A stretch of 64,000 nucleotides of DNA from Actinacidiphila acidipaludis (GTDB lineage Bacteria > Actinomycetota > Actinomycetes > Streptomycetales > Streptomycetaceae). The stretch spans positions 124,001 to 188,000 of the forward strand of contig NZ_JAINZZ010000004.1 of assembly GCF_019890725.1 (NCBI RefSeq), read 5' to 3'. A program made the position numbers and the translations under genes. The notes under the pieces are model-generated. The model searched no databases and was not told the origin of the DNA. It saw nothing but the letters and a program-made list of their open reading frames with translations. Positions 44,081 to 52,911 of the stretch are shown here, in pieces (the first letter of the stretch is position 1; each line of letters opens with the position of its first letter).

Positions 44081-44833
44081 TCACCGCACCGGCAGGTGGT
44101 ACACCGCGCGGTAGCGCTCGGCGGGGATGACCACGTCCGCGGTCTCCACGGGGCGGCCGGACGCGAAATAGGTGCGGCGGATCTCGATGACGATGTGCCC
44201 GGGGACCCCGCCGAGCGCGGCGGCCTCCTCGGCGAGCCCGGGGCGCGCCCCGACCTCCTCGGCCATGTGGTCGACCATCACCTCGATCGCCGCCATCCGC
44301 GGCACCACGCCCTGCCCGCCGACCGGGCCCTCCTCCGGCAGCAGCACCGGCGTGCGGGCGGTCAGCGCGAGCGGCTCCCAGGAGGTGGACAGCATCGACG
44401 GCTCGCCCTCGGTGCGGAACACGTACTGGGTGCGCATCACCCGTTCGCCGGGCGCGATGGCCAGCCGCTCGGCGATGTCCGGGCCGGCCACGTCCTGCAC
44501 GCTGCGTGACTCCCAGGTGCCCTTGCTGCCCTCGTCCGCCTGCTCCTGCCGGTACGGCGAGGGCGGACCGGAGGGCCGGTAGCCGCTGCGCACGATGCGG
44601 CGCGGCCGGGGCCGCTCACGGACGTAGGTGCCCGAACCCGAGCGGCCCTCGACGAAGCCCTCGGCCATCAGCACCTTGCGGGCCTCCAGGGCGACGGTGT
44701 CGGAGACGCCGTACTCGGTCCTGATCCGGGCCTGCGAGGGCAGCCGGGCGTGCGGGGGCAGCGTGCCGTCGAGGATCTTGCGCCGCAGGTCCTCGGCGAC
44801 GCGGAGGTAGGCGGGCTGGTCACCGAAGGCCAC
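44081..44833 (-). CDS. GntR family transcriptional regulator (HutC/UTRA type)
   Basis: 250-residue DNA-binding regulator. The winged helix spans residues 5-75 (YLRVAEDLRRKILDGTLPPHARLPSQARIRTEYGVSD, then EGFVEGRSGSGTYVRERPRP), and the UTRA ligand domain covers about 100-245 (ERVMRTQYVFRTEGEPSMLSTSWEP; GHIVIEIRRTYFASGRPVETADVV). GTG 44833 has GGGAGGGG a few bases upstream; the frame is open to 44914. It is not DasR by sequence. The ligand is probably a small metabolite or sugar phosphate; targets are unknown, and it does not adjoin an obvious catabolic operon. Confidence 0.9.
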   Translation of the reverse strand: MAFGDQPAYLRVAEDLRRKILDGTLPPHARLPSQARIRTEYGVSDTVALEARKVLMAEGFVEGRSGSGTYVRERPRPRRIVRSGYRPSGPPSPYRQEQADEGSKGTWESRSVQDVAGPDIAERLAIAPGERVMRTQYVFRTEGEPSMLSTSWEPLALTARTPVLLPEEGPVGGQGVVPRMAAIEVMVDHMAEEVGARPGLAEEAAALGGVPGHIVIEIRRTYFASGRPVETADVVIPAERYRAVYHLPVR

Positions 44834-44954
44834 GGGCCCCTCCCAGGGGGTTGACTGTCTGCGACAGCTTGGCAACCGTCGGTGCTCGTCCGCAAGCCTT
44901 CCCCTGAGCCTCACCGAACGCGTCCGCCCCGGCGCGCCCGGCGGGGGCGCCGCC

Positions 44955-46124
44955 TCAGACCCCCACGCCCGAGGAGCCGCCGGGCGACTTCACCGAGCCC
45001 GTCACCTTGCCGCCCTGGCTGCCGAAGAAGCAGGTCACGTCGCGGTCGCCGCGGTCCCAGCCCTCACGGGGCGGCAGGTAGTAGTAGATGTCCATGCCGT
45101 CGGAGAGCGAGGCGTCACCCAGGTAGTCGTCGGCGTACGACCCGCACTTGTCGTCCGCGACCCCCGAGATCGCGTCCACGCCCGGGTAGTCGTCACCCAG
45201 GCTGGAGTCGAGCGGGAAGACCGCGTACGTCTCCGCGTCGTGCTTGCCGGCACAGGGGACGACGTCGACGGTGGTCGACCGCGTGCCCTGTTCCCCGTAG
45301 TCCGACAGCGAGTGCCCGACGGTGTTGAAGCACTGGCCGGCCTTGAGGTCCTGGACCTGCGTGTTGCCCTCGTTCATGGCGCCGATCACCGCGAGGGTGA
45401 CGATCAGTGCCGTCAGGACGGTCGACACGCTGCTGATGACGATGCCCGCGATCGCCAGGCCGCGGCCGCGCTGGCCGTTGCGGCGGATCTGGCGCAGCCC
45501 GAAGATGCCGAAGATCAGGCCGAGGAAGGGCACGCAGCCCGCCGCCAGCGAGACCACGAGCGCGGTGATGGCCAGGCCGTTGGTGGTCGGCTCGGCCGGG
45601 TACCAGCCGGGGCCGGGGTAGCCGTACGGGCCGGGCACCGAACCGTACGGGCCGCCGGCCGGGTACGGCCCCCCGGCCGGATAGGGCTGGGTCCCGTAGG
45701 GCTGGGTCCCGTAGGGCTGGGTCCCGTACGGCGGCTGCTGCCCGAACGGCGGCGTGCCATAGGGCGCCTGGGCGTGCGGCGCCTGCCCGTGGGGCGGCTG
45801 CGCGCCGTGCGGGGCGGGCGGCACGGGCGGCGGCCCGGCGGGTCCGCCCGCGGCCGGCGAGGGCAGGTCGGCGCCGACGGTGAGCGCGGCGTCGAACGGC
45901 GGCGGCGCGGGAGTGGGCGCGGGGGCGGGATGCGCCGTGCCGTCGGCCTGGGTCGGGATCGCCGCGGACGGCCACGCGTCCCGGGACGGACGCGCGTCCT
46001 CGGGCGCCGGGGCGCCCGCGGAGGAGCTGTCCGGGGAGGCGGTGCCGGCGGCCGGCGGCGCGGTCTCGTGCGACGGCGCGTCCTCGGGCGACGACGGAGA
46101 CTCGGGCGGCGGGGGTATGTCCAC
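44955..46124 (-). CDS. DUF4190-type membrane protein with proline-rich N-terminus and extracellular domain
   Basis: 389-residue protein. Residues 1-190 are Pro/Gly/Ala-rich and disordered, ending in TQPYG repeats and PYGYPGPGWYPAEPTTNG. Two membrane helices with the DUF4190 pattern follow (LAITALVVSLAAGCVPFLGLIFGIFGLRQI, then RGLAIAGIVISSVSTVLTALIVTLAVIG). The exterior part of about 120 residues resembles the septum-formation-type domain (DLKAGQCFN, VVPCAGKHDAETYAVFPL). I chose GTG 46124 (VDIPPPPESP), a common start in this family; the frame is open to TTG 46181, and neither has a good ribosome-binding site. A function in envelope or septum assembly is possible, not shown. Confidence 0.8.
   Translation of the reverse strand: MDIPPPPESPSSPEDAPSHETAPPAAGTASPDSSSAGAPAPEDARPSRDAWPSAAIPTQADGTAHPAPAPTPAPPPFDAALTVGADLPSPAAGGPAGPPPVPPAPHGAQPPHGQAPHAQAPYGTPPFGQQPPYGTQPYGTQPYGTQPYPAGGPYPAGGPYGSVPGPYGYPGPGWYPAEPTTNGLAITALVVSLAAGCVPFLGLIFGIFGLRQIRRNGQRGRGLAIAGIVISSVSTVLTALIVTLAVIGAMNEGNTQVQDLKAGQCFNTVGHSLSDYGEQGTRSTTVDVVPCAGKHDAETYAVFPLDSSLGDDYPGVDAISGVADDKCGSYADDYLGDASLSDGMDIYYYLPPREGWDRGDRDVTCFFGSQGGKVTGSVKSPGGSSGVGV
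45682..45726 (-). repeat. Three perfect tandem copies of a 15-bp coding repeat
   Basis: TAGGGCTGGGTCCCG at 45682, 45697 and 45712. On the minus strand it codes for TQPYG repeats in the disordered region of the DUF4190-type protein. Identical copies, including third positions, suggest recent slippage. Confidence 0.9.
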
Positions 46125-46225
46125 CCGGGGAGTGTACGGGCCGCCCGGCGGGCCGGGTGGCCAGGCCGGGAACGGCGCCAACTGCCGTCGCTGTCGTACG
46201 TGTTCCGTCGTTCCCCTTGACCGGT

Positions 46226-46241
46226 ATTGGTCTAGGCCAAT
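46226..46241. promoter_or_regulatory. DasR-responsive element (dre) upstream of chitinase
   Basis: ATTGGTCTAGGCCAAT is an almost perfect palindrome one base away from the known dre type (A-C/T-TGGTCTAGACCA-G/C-T) of Streptomyces. It ends 12 bp before the chitinase ATG, so it overlaps the likely promoter. DasR, a GntR repressor released by glucosamine-6-phosphate, would repress chitinase until chitin breakdown products enter the cell. Confidence 0.85.
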
Positions 46242-46252
46242 AGCGTCCGGCC

Positions 46253-47620
46253 ATGCGTCGTCGAATCCTCGGCCGTATGGCCGCGACGGCCGCCACCCTC
46301 TCGGTGGTCGCCGTCCTGCCCGCCCTCGCCGGCGGCAGCTCCGCGCAAGCCCACGACGGTACCGGCTTCCCCGCCAACTCGTCGTACAAGAGCGTCGGTT
46401 ACTTCACCCAGTGGGGCATCTACGGACGCAACTACCAGGTGAAGAACGTCGAGACGTCCGGCACCGCCGCCAAGCTGACCCATCTCAACTACGCGTTCGC
46501 CAACATCGGCGCCGACGGGACCTGCTTCGAGGGCAACGTCCCGGGCCAGGCCGACGCGTGGGCCGACTACCAGCACCCGGTGGACGCCGCCACGTCGGTG
46601 GACGGCACCGCGGACACCGCCGACCAGCCGCTGGCCGGCAACTTCAACCAGCTCCGTGAGCTCAAGGCCGCCAACCCCGGCCTGAAGGTCATGATCTCGA
46701 TCGGCGGCTGGAGCTGGTCCACCCACTTCTCGGACGCGGCCAGGACCGCCGCCTCCCGCCAGGCGCTCGTCGCGTCCTGCCTGGACATGTTCATCAAGGG
46801 CAACCTGCCGCTGCTCGACGGCAAGGGCGGCCCGGGCTCGGCGGCCGGCCTGTTCGACGGCGTCGACATCGACTGGGAGTGGCCCGGCTCCGCCGGCGAC
46901 ACCGCCACGGTCTACCGGCCCGAGGACAAGCAGAACTTCACCGCCCTGGCGGCCGAGTTCCGCCGGCAGCTCGACGCCTACGGCCGCACCACCCACAAGC
47001 ACTACGACCTGTCCGCGTTCCTGCCCGCCGCCCCGGCGAAGATCGACGCGGGCTTCGAGGCACGGAAGATCTTCCGGTACCTCGACTTCGGCACCGTCCA
47101 GGGCTACGACTTCCACGGCCCGTACGAGGCGACCACCAACCAGCAGTCGGCGCTGCGCGCCCCGCGCACCAGCCCCGTCCCGAACGACTTCAGCGACAGC
47201 CAGGCGATCGGCGACTGGCTGCGCCGGGGCGCCCCGGCCCGCCGGCTCGTGCTCGGCGTGCCGTTCTACGGCCAGGGCTGGACCGGCGTGCCGGACGGCG
47301 GCACGGCGGGCCTGTTCCAGCCGTCCACCGGCCCGGCGCCGGCCACCTGGCAGGCGGGCAACGAGGACTACCACGCGCTGAAGGTCCTGGCCCAGTCCGG
47401 CACCTACACCGTCCACCGCGACGTCAAGGACGGCTTCGCCTGGCTCTACGACGGCACCGACTTCTGGACCTACGACGACCCGCAGGTCATCGCCCAGAAG
47501 ACGGCGTTCATCCGGGACGCGCACCTCGGCGGGGCCATGGTGTGGTCGCTGGACGGCGACACCTCCGACGGTGAGCTGATGTCCGCGATCCACAACGGCC
47601 TGGCCTCCCACCACCGCTGA
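46253..47620 (+). CDS. Secreted GH18 chitinase
   Basis: 455-residue extracellular chitinase. A signal peptide (twin-arginine-like MRRRILGRMAATAATLSVVAVLPALAGGSSAQA) leads directly into the GH18 TIM barrel: YKSVGYFTQWGIYGRNYQV, LTHLNYAFANI, VMISIGGWSWSTHFSD (SxGG motif) and FDGVDIDWEWP, where Glu209 is the catalytic acid of DxxDxDxE. QGYDFHG, GVPFYGQGW and GGAMVWSLDGDTSDGELM complete the barrel. No chitin-binding module is present, so it is a single-domain enzyme. The DasR-type site is just upstream, and a strong terminator follows at 47657-47696. Confidence 0.94.
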   Translation: MRRRILGRMAATAATLSVVAVLPALAGGSSAQAHDGTGFPANSSYKSVGYFTQWGIYGRNYQVKNVETSGTAAKLTHLNYAFANIGADGTCFEGNVPGQADAWADYQHPVDAATSVDGTADTADQPLAGNFNQLRELKAANPGLKVMISIGGWSWSTHFSDAARTAASRQALVASCLDMFIKGNLPLLDGKGGPGSAAGLFDGVDIDWEWPGSAGDTATVYRPEDKQNFTALAAEFRRQLDAYGRTTHKHYDLSAFLPAAPAKIDAGFEARKIFRYLDFGTVQGYDFHGPYEATTNQQSALRAPRTSPVPNDFSDSQAIGDWLRRGAPARRLVLGVPFYGQGWTGVPDGGTAGLFQPSTGPAPATWQAGNEDYHALKVLAQSGTYTVHRDVKDGFAWLYDGTDFWTYDDPQVIAQKTAFIRDAHLGGAMVWSLDGDTSDGELMSAIHNGLASHHR

Positions 47621-47656
47621 GGACCGGCCACCGCCCCTGACGGCGGGTCACCGCAC

Positions 47657-47696
47657 GGTGCCCGGGCTCCCCACCCTGCCGGGGAGCCCGGGCACC
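47657..47696 (+). terminator. Terminator hairpin after chitinase gene
   Basis: Perfect 16-bp stem (47657-47672 with 47681-47696) and an eight-base loop, 37 bp after the chitinase stop. It insulates the chitinase from the hydrolase gene downstream. Confidence 0.85.
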
Positions 47697-47749
47697 GCCG
47701 TCCCCGGAAAGGGCTGGCCGCCCGGCCGGAAACAGGTGATCCTCGGGGT

Positions 47750-48619
47750 ATGCCGACCTTCACCGCCCCCGACGGGACCACGCTCGCGTACCGCCTCGAC
47801 GGCAGGGGCGGGCCCCTGGTCTGCCTGCCCGGTGGGCCGATGCGGGCCTCGGTCTACCTCGGCGACCTGGCCGGCCTCGCGTCCCACCGCACCCTGGTCC
47901 TGCTCGACCTGCGCGGCACGGGCGCGTCGCAGAAGCCGGCCGACCCGGAGACGTACCGCTGCGACCGCCAGGTGCCGGACGTCGAGGCGCTCCGCGTCCA
48001 CCTCGGGCTGGAGCGGATGGACCTCCTGGCCCACTCGGCGGCCGGCGACCTGGCCCTGGCGTACGCCGCGGCGCACCCCGGCCGCGTCAACTCGCTGACC
48101 CTCGTGGCCGCGAGGGGCCGCACGCTCGGCATCGACTTCACCCCCGACCACCGCCGCGAGGCGGCGGCGCTGCGCGTCTGCGAGCCCTGGTACCCGGCGG
48201 CCGCCGTCGCCCTGGAGAAGTCCTTCGCGGGCACCGCCAGCGACGCCGACTGGGACGCGATGATCCCGCTGTTCTACGGCCGCTGGGACGCCGCCGCCCA
48301 GGCGCACAGCGCCGCGGACGTCGTCGAGTCCAACGAGGAGGCCGGCGACCGCTACGCCTCCGCCGGCGCGTTCGAGCCCGCGGCCGCCCGCAGGGCCGTC
48401 GCGGGGCTCACCGCGCCCGTGCTGTTCTACGCCGGGGAACTCGACGGCGGCCCGCTCCCCCGGGTGGCCGCCGAGATCGCCTCCCTCGTCCCCGACGCGC
48501 GGCTGGTCGTCCAGCCGGGCGGCGGCCACTTCCCCTGGCTGGACGACCCGGACCACTTCAGGCGCACGGTGGTCGCCTTCCTCGACGCGGTGCCGCCCGT
48601 CCCGGCGCGCGACGCCTGA
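47750..48619 (+). CDS. Alpha/beta hydrolase (prolyl aminopeptidase-like)
   Basis: 289-residue cytoplasmic hydrolase. The oxyanion region is CLPGGPMRASVYLGDL and the DLRGTGASQKP loop resembles the proline iminopeptidase family (DxRGxGxS). The nucleophile elbow is LLAHSAAGD, the acid probably Asp in YAGELDGGP, and the histidine is in GGGHFPWLDD. The Ala-Ala after the nucleophile differs from the commoner GGS/GGA elbow. Substrate not predictable. Confidence 0.85.
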   Translation: MPTFTAPDGTTLAYRLDGRGGPLVCLPGGPMRASVYLGDLAGLASHRTLVLLDLRGTGASQKPADPETYRCDRQVPDVEALRVHLGLERMDLLAHSAAGDLALAYAAAHPGRVNSLTLVAARGRTLGIDFTPDHRREAAALRVCEPWYPAAAVALEKSFAGTASDADWDAMIPLFYGRWDAAAQAHSAADVVESNEEAGDRYASAGAFEPAAARRAVAGLTAPVLFYAGELDGGPLPRVAAEIASLVPDARLVVQPGGGHFPWLDDPDHFRRTVVAFLDAVPPVPARDA

Positions 48620-48759
48620 CGCGCTGACGCACCGCCGCCCGGTCCGCACACTCGGCCGCGGTCACCCGCCCGGCAGCCCGGAGGCGGCCGGTCGCCCGGC
48701 GCGCGGTGAGCCCGGGGAGCAGCCGGCCGAGCAGGGCGGGCCGGGCGCGCGGCAGCGGG

Positions 48760-49638
48760 TCAGGAGCGGCCGCGGGGCTTGCCGCGGCGGGCGCCGGAGC
48801 CGGAACGGGACCCCGCGGAACCGGACTGGGGACCGGGGGCGCGCTTGCCCGCCCTGGCGGTCCGGGAGGCGCCCTGGCCGGTCGAGGCGCCCTTGGCGCC
48901 CTTCCTGTCCCCCGCGCCCCCCGCCGCCTTGGCCCTGGCGGGCTTGGACTTCTCCGCGGCCCGCTCCTGGGCCGCGCGTCCGCGGGTGCTGTTGACCGTG
49001 CGGCCGCGGACGATGCCGATGAAGTCGTCGACCAGGTCGGTCGTCGCGTCCTCCCGCCAGGACAGGGCGACCTGGGACTGCGGGGCGTCGGTGAGCGGCC
49101 GGTAGGTCAGGTCCCTGCGGTGGTACAGCCGGGCCAGCGACTGCGGGACGACGAGCAGGCCCACGCCGGCCGCGACCAGCTCGATCGCGTCCGCGGTGGT
49201 GGCCGGGCGCTCGAACGCCGGACGTCCGGGGGGCCCGTCGGGCCAGTCGAGGCTGTCGTCGAGCGGGTGCTGCACGATCTCGTCCGCCAGGTCGTCCAGG
49301 GTCACCTCGTCGGCGGCGGCCACGAAGTGGTCCTTGGGGACCACCACCACGGTCGTCTCGGTGTAGAGCGGGATGGCGCTGAGGTCGGTGCGGTCGACGG
49401 GCAGCCGCAGCAGACCCGCGTCGGCGCCGCGCTCCCGCAGCAGCCCGCCGGCCCCGGTGGCGTCGACCGGGACCAGTTCGAGCCGGACCTCCGGCCGGCG
49501 CTCGTTCCAGATCCGCACCCACTTGCCGGGCGTCACGCCGGGCACGTAGGCGAGCCGGAACGGCGGATTCGCGGTGCCGGGCGAGGAACCGGAGGGAGTA
49601 CCGGGGGCGGAGGGGGAGGGATCCGACGGGCCTGTCAC
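48760..49638 (-). CDS. LysR-type effector-binding domain protein lacking the DNA-binding domain
   Basis: 292-residue protein. Residues 28-205 are a LysR substrate-binding domain (FRLAYVPGVTPGKWVRIWNERRPEVRLELVPVD, then AIPLYTETTVVVVPKDHF and ELVAAGVGLLVVPQSLARLYHR). The winged helix normally at the N-terminus is missing; a short Pro/Ser leader takes its place. The C-terminal 75 residues are Lys/Arg/Ala-rich (AEKSKPARAKAAGGAGDRKGAK) like a histone H1 tail. It is divergent from the DUF5997 gene with only 60 bp between starts. It may bind nucleic acid by its tail or act with another protein. Confidence 0.85.
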   Translation of the reverse strand: MTGPSDPSPSAPGTPSGSSPGTANPPFRLAYVPGVTPGKWVRIWNERRPEVRLELVPVDATGAGGLLRERGADAGLLRLPVDRTDLSAIPLYTETTVVVVPKDHFVAAADEVTLDDLADEIVQHPLDDSLDWPDGPPGRPAFERPATTADAIELVAAGVGLLVVPQSLARLYHRRDLTYRPLTDAPQSQVALSWREDATTDLVDDFIGIVRGRTVNSTRGRAAQERAAEKSKPARAKAAGGAGDRKGAKGASTGQGASRTARAGKRAPGPQSGSAGSRSGSGARRGKPRGRS

Positions 49639-49698
49639 CTGGCCAGGCTATCTCGGGGGCGGCGGGAGAGGGATCCCGCGCTGGTTACCCTGGACGGC

Positions 49699-50091
49699 AT
49701 GACGTCGCAGAAGACCACCCAGACGATGAAGCCCGCCACCGCGGCGAAGAAGCTGGGTGTGTACCTCCAGGCCACCCCCGCCGACTTCCAGGAGGGCACC
49801 GTCTCCCGCGACGAGCTGAACGCCCTCCAGGCCGATCCGCCCGCGTGGCTGCAGGAGCTGCGCCGCAACGGCCCGCACCCGCGGCCGGTCGTGGCGGCCC
49901 GCCTCGGCGTCTCCATCGCGGGACTCGCCCGCGGCGGCGTCACCGAGCCGCTCACCACGACGCAGATCGAGGAGCTCAGGGACGAGAGCCCGGAGTGGCT
50001 GCTCCGTGAGCGCGCCACCCAGGCCGAGGTCCGCAAGGAGGCCGAGCGGATCAAGAAGAAGCACCAGGAGCAGGACGCCGCCGGCCACTGA
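49699..50091 (+). CDS. DUF5997 family protein
   Basis: 130-residue soluble protein. KPATAAKKLGVYLQATPADFQEGTVSRDELNALQADPPAWLQELRRNGPHPRPVV is followed by AARLGVSIAGLARGGVTEPLT, which has the spacing of a helix-turn-helix, then by ELRDESPEWL and a basic helix (EVRKEAERIKKKHQEQ). It is divergent from the HTH-less LysR-type gene. The family has no known function; a DNA-binding role is my inference. Confidence 0.8.
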   Translation: MTSQKTTQTMKPATAAKKLGVYLQATPADFQEGTVSRDELNALQADPPAWLQELRRNGPHPRPVVAARLGVSIAGLARGGVTEPLTTTQIEELRDESPEWLLRERATQAEVRKEAERIKKKHQEQDAAGH

Positions 50092-50097
50092 GCACGG

Positions 50098-50142
50098 CAG
50101 GAGGGCCCCCGCCCGGCTTGCCGCCGGGCGGGGGCCCTCCTG
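50098..50142. terminator. Bidirectional terminator hairpin
   Basis: Perfect 20-bp stem (50098-50117 with 50123-50142) and a TTGCC loop, between the convergent ends of the DUF5997 gene (+) and the propeller-phosphoesterase gene (-). It probably serves both. Confidence 0.9.
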
Positions 50143-50155
50143 TGTGATCAGATGA

Positions 50156-52909
50156 TCAGTCGTCGCTGTCCGACGACGGGATGTACGCGCCGGGCACCTC
50201 GTCCGGCGTCAGGATCTTGCTGTCGCCCGGGTACGGCTTGGTCCAGTTGTGGCTGTCGTACCAGGTGTAGCGGTTCATCTGCTCCGGGTTGGCGAAGTCC
50301 GGCACCGCCTTGTCGCCGGTCAGCCGCTGGTGCGACTTCCAGGTGTTCCACTGCGCGGCGACGTTCTTCTCGGCCGCGGGCACGACCGCGCTCGTCGGCG
50401 CGGGCGCCGCGCTCGGGTCCTGCGCCGCGGGGGTGTCGACACCGCAGGTCGGCGCGGGCGAGACGCCGAGGGTCAGCGAGGTCTTGTTCTGCACCGCGGT
50501 GAACGGCGTGAAGTCGGGGTGGTTGGTGAAGGCCCCGTACATCGGCGTGGCGGCGCTGTCGAGCTGGTTCATCGGCTGGATGCCGAGGATCTGCTCGATG
50601 GTGCGCATCATCGTGATCTGCGAGTAGTAGTGGTTGTCGACCACGCCGTGCTGGGCGTACGGGCTGATGACCTGGATCGGCGCACGGTGGCCGTCGACGT
50701 GGTCGAGGCCGGCCTGGGAGTCGTCCTCGACGATGAAGATCGCCGAGTCCTTCCAGTACTTGCTGTGCGTGATCTCGTCCACCGTCCGGCCGACCGCGAG
50801 GTCGTTGTCCGCGACCTGGGCGGCCGAGTTGGCCGGGCCGCCGGTGTGGTCGTTGGAGTACCAGAACATGTTCAGGTTCGCAGGACCGTTCTTCTCGAAG
50901 TCCTGCTTCCAGATCTGCTCCTTGTAGACGTCCGGGACGCTGGTGTCGAACAGCGGGAAGCCGGGCGCCGACACCTTGTTCAGCGACGGGATCGCCGAGC
51001 CGGTCTGGATCGGGTACTGGGTCGCGGCGCCGGTGGAGTCCATCGTCTTCGCGTCGCAGTACAGGTTCTGCCACGTCGCGCCGGCCGGCTTGCTCTCCAG
51101 CGACTGGAACTCGCCGAAGTCCCGGACGGTCTTGCCGGCCGCCTGCGCGCCGGACCAGATGAAGCCGCTCTTCTGGTGGCCGAGGACGTCGTTCTCGGTG
51201 TCGTAGCTGCGGGTGTACTCGCCGGCCGACGACTCGGTGTACTCCGGGTTGTCGGACTGCATCAGCCAGTTGTGGCCCTCGGCCGAGTTCGTGCCGACGT
51301 CGTAGAAGTTGTCGTAGAGCCCGAACTGCTCGGCCAGCGCGTGCTGGTTGGGCGTGACGTTCTCACCGAACTGCGTCACCGACGGGTCGCCGTTGCCCTG
51401 CGGCATGTCACCGAAGACCTGGTCGTAGGTCCGGTTCTCCTTGACGAGCAGGAAGACGTGCTTGATCGTCGACGGGTCGCCGATCCGGCCGGGCACGGCC
51501 ACGGCCTTGGCCTTCTTGCCCTGGGCCTGCTTGACGTCACCGTTGGTCCAGCCGTTCTGCTGGAAGACCTTGCCGGTGTAGGAGCGGATGACCTTGTCGC
51601 TCGGCAGCGTGAACTGCGTGAGGCTCGACGTGGTGTCGTGGGTGCCGTGCCCGGCCGCGGTGGTGGGGCGGCGGGCGTCGATGCCACGCGTGTTGGAGAC
51701 GACGACGTTCTTGCCGACGGTGGTGATCTCCGCCGGGAAGTAGTCCGTCGGCAGCAGGCCGACGTACGACACCGGCTCCTGCGGGCTGGTGTAGCGGTAG
51801 ACGGCGACCGCGTTGGCGCGGCCCAGCGTCACCAGCAGCCGGCCGTCGTCGGTGAGCGTCACCGCGTTGGGCTCGTAGCCGACCGACGCCTCCGGCCAGG
51901 GCTGGGTGGCGATGGTCTGCACGACCTTGTCACGGGCGGTGCTGATCACCGACACCTTGTTGTCGGCGGTGTTGGTGACGAACACCGCGCCGTTCCTGGC
52001 GTAGACGGCGGTCGGGTGCAGACCGACGTCGATGGTGCCGACGGCGGCGGACGCGTCCGCCACGTTGACGACGCTCACGGTGCCGGTGGTGGAGGCGCCC
52101 GTGTCGGCGTTGGCGACCACGTCGGTGCCGTACGAGTTGATGGTGGTGTCGCCGGCCTTCGCCGGACGGCCGCCCTCGTTGCTGACGTAGAGCTTGTCGC
52201 CGACCAGGGCGAGGCCGCGCGGGGCGTTGCCCACCGCCCAGCTCTGCTTGATGGCGCCGGTCGCGGAGTCGATGGCGACGACGCGGTTCTGGCCGTTGAC
52301 CGCGGAGTACACGGTCGAACCGTCGGCCGAGAACACCGCGGCGCCGACCAGCGCGTGCTTGGAGCCGTCCACCGGGATCGCGACGTTCACGGGGTTGGCG
52401 AGGGTGCCGTCCGCGTTCACGGTGAACTTCGTGTAGCCGTCGCTCTGGCCCAGCCAGAGCTGCTTGCCGTCGGGCGAGTACGTCGGGCCCTCTTGGCCGA
52501 CGGACGCGCTCTTGATCTTCAGGGTGTCGGCCGCGTTGGTGCCGACCTTCTGCTTCACCGCCCCGGTCTTGAGGTCCATCAGGACCAGCGCCGCGTCACC
52601 GTCGGTGACCGCGGCCGCCAGCGTCGTGCCGTCCGGGCTCACCGTCGACGACATGATCTTGCCGTCGTTGATGACGGTGCGGCTGCCGTAGGGGTTGATG
52701 TACTGGTCGTCGGCGACGACCTGGCCCTTGGAGGTGACCTGGCCGACCTGCTGGGTGCCGAACTGCTGCGTCGAGGCGACGGCGGTGCCCGTGACGCCCA
52801 GGGCGACCGTGATGCACGCCGTCACCAGGGTGGTCCTGCGGCCGACGCGCCGGCCGAGAAGGGTGAGTCCCGCCTTCTCGCTGGTGCGACGCTGCCGTAT
52901 TACCTGCAT
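50156..52909 (-). CDS. Secreted beta-propeller (YVTN type) and phosphoesterase/alkaline phosphatase fusion protein
   Basis: 917-residue protein. After a basic leader comes a signal-like helix (TTLVTACITVALGVTGTAVAS). Residues 60-450 are a seven-bladed YVTN/lactonase-type propeller (DGTTLAAAVTDGDAALVLMDLKTG; VFSADGSTVYSAVNGQNRVVAID; AVFVTNTADNKVSVIST). Residues 510-780 are a phosphoesterase of the phospholipase C/acid phosphatase type (KHVFLLVKENRTYDQVFGDMPQG; YDNFYDVGTNSAEGHNWLMQ; FIVEDDSQAGLDHVDGHRAPIQVISPYA). ATG 52909 is two bases after the ABC permease stop, so the three genes form one operon. It probably hydrolyses a phosphate ester outside the membrane; the substrate is unknown. Confidence 0.9.
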   Translation of the reverse strand: MQVIRQRRTSEKAGLTLLGRRVGRRTTLVTACITVALGVTGTAVASTQQFGTQQVGQVTSKGQVVADDQYINPYGSRTVINDGKIMSSTVSPDGTTLAAAVTDGDAALVLMDLKTGAVKQKVGTNAADTLKIKSASVGQEGPTYSPDGKQLWLGQSDGYTKFTVNADGTLANPVNVAIPVDGSKHALVGAAVFSADGSTVYSAVNGQNRVVAIDSATGAIKQSWAVGNAPRGLALVGDKLYVSNEGGRPAKAGDTTINSYGTDVVANADTGASTTGTVSVVNVADASAAVGTIDVGLHPTAVYARNGAVFVTNTADNKVSVISTARDKVVQTIATQPWPEASVGYEPNAVTLTDDGRLLVTLGRANAVAVYRYTSPQEPVSYVGLLPTDYFPAEITTVGKNVVVSNTRGIDARRPTTAAGHGTHDTTSSLTQFTLPSDKVIRSYTGKVFQQNGWTNGDVKQAQGKKAKAVAVPGRIGDPSTIKHVFLLVKENRTYDQVFGDMPQGNGDPSVTQFGENVTPNQHALAEQFGLYDNFYDVGTNSAEGHNWLMQSDNPEYTESSAGEYTRSYDTENDVLGHQKSGFIWSGAQAAGKTVRDFGEFQSLESKPAGATWQNLYCDAKTMDSTGAATQYPIQTGSAIPSLNKVSAPGFPLFDTSVPDVYKEQIWKQDFEKNGPANLNMFWYSNDHTGGPANSAAQVADNDLAVGRTVDEITHSKYWKDSAIFIVEDDSQAGLDHVDGHRAPIQVISPYAQHGVVDNHYYSQITMMRTIEQILGIQPMNQLDSAATPMYGAFTNHPDFTPFTAVQNKTSLTLGVSPAPTCGVDTPAAQDPSAAPAPTSAVVPAAEKNVAAQWNTWKSHQRLTGDKAVPDFANPEQMNRYTWYDSHNWTKPYPGDSKILTPDEVPGAYIPSSDSDD

Positions 52910-52911
52910 GG

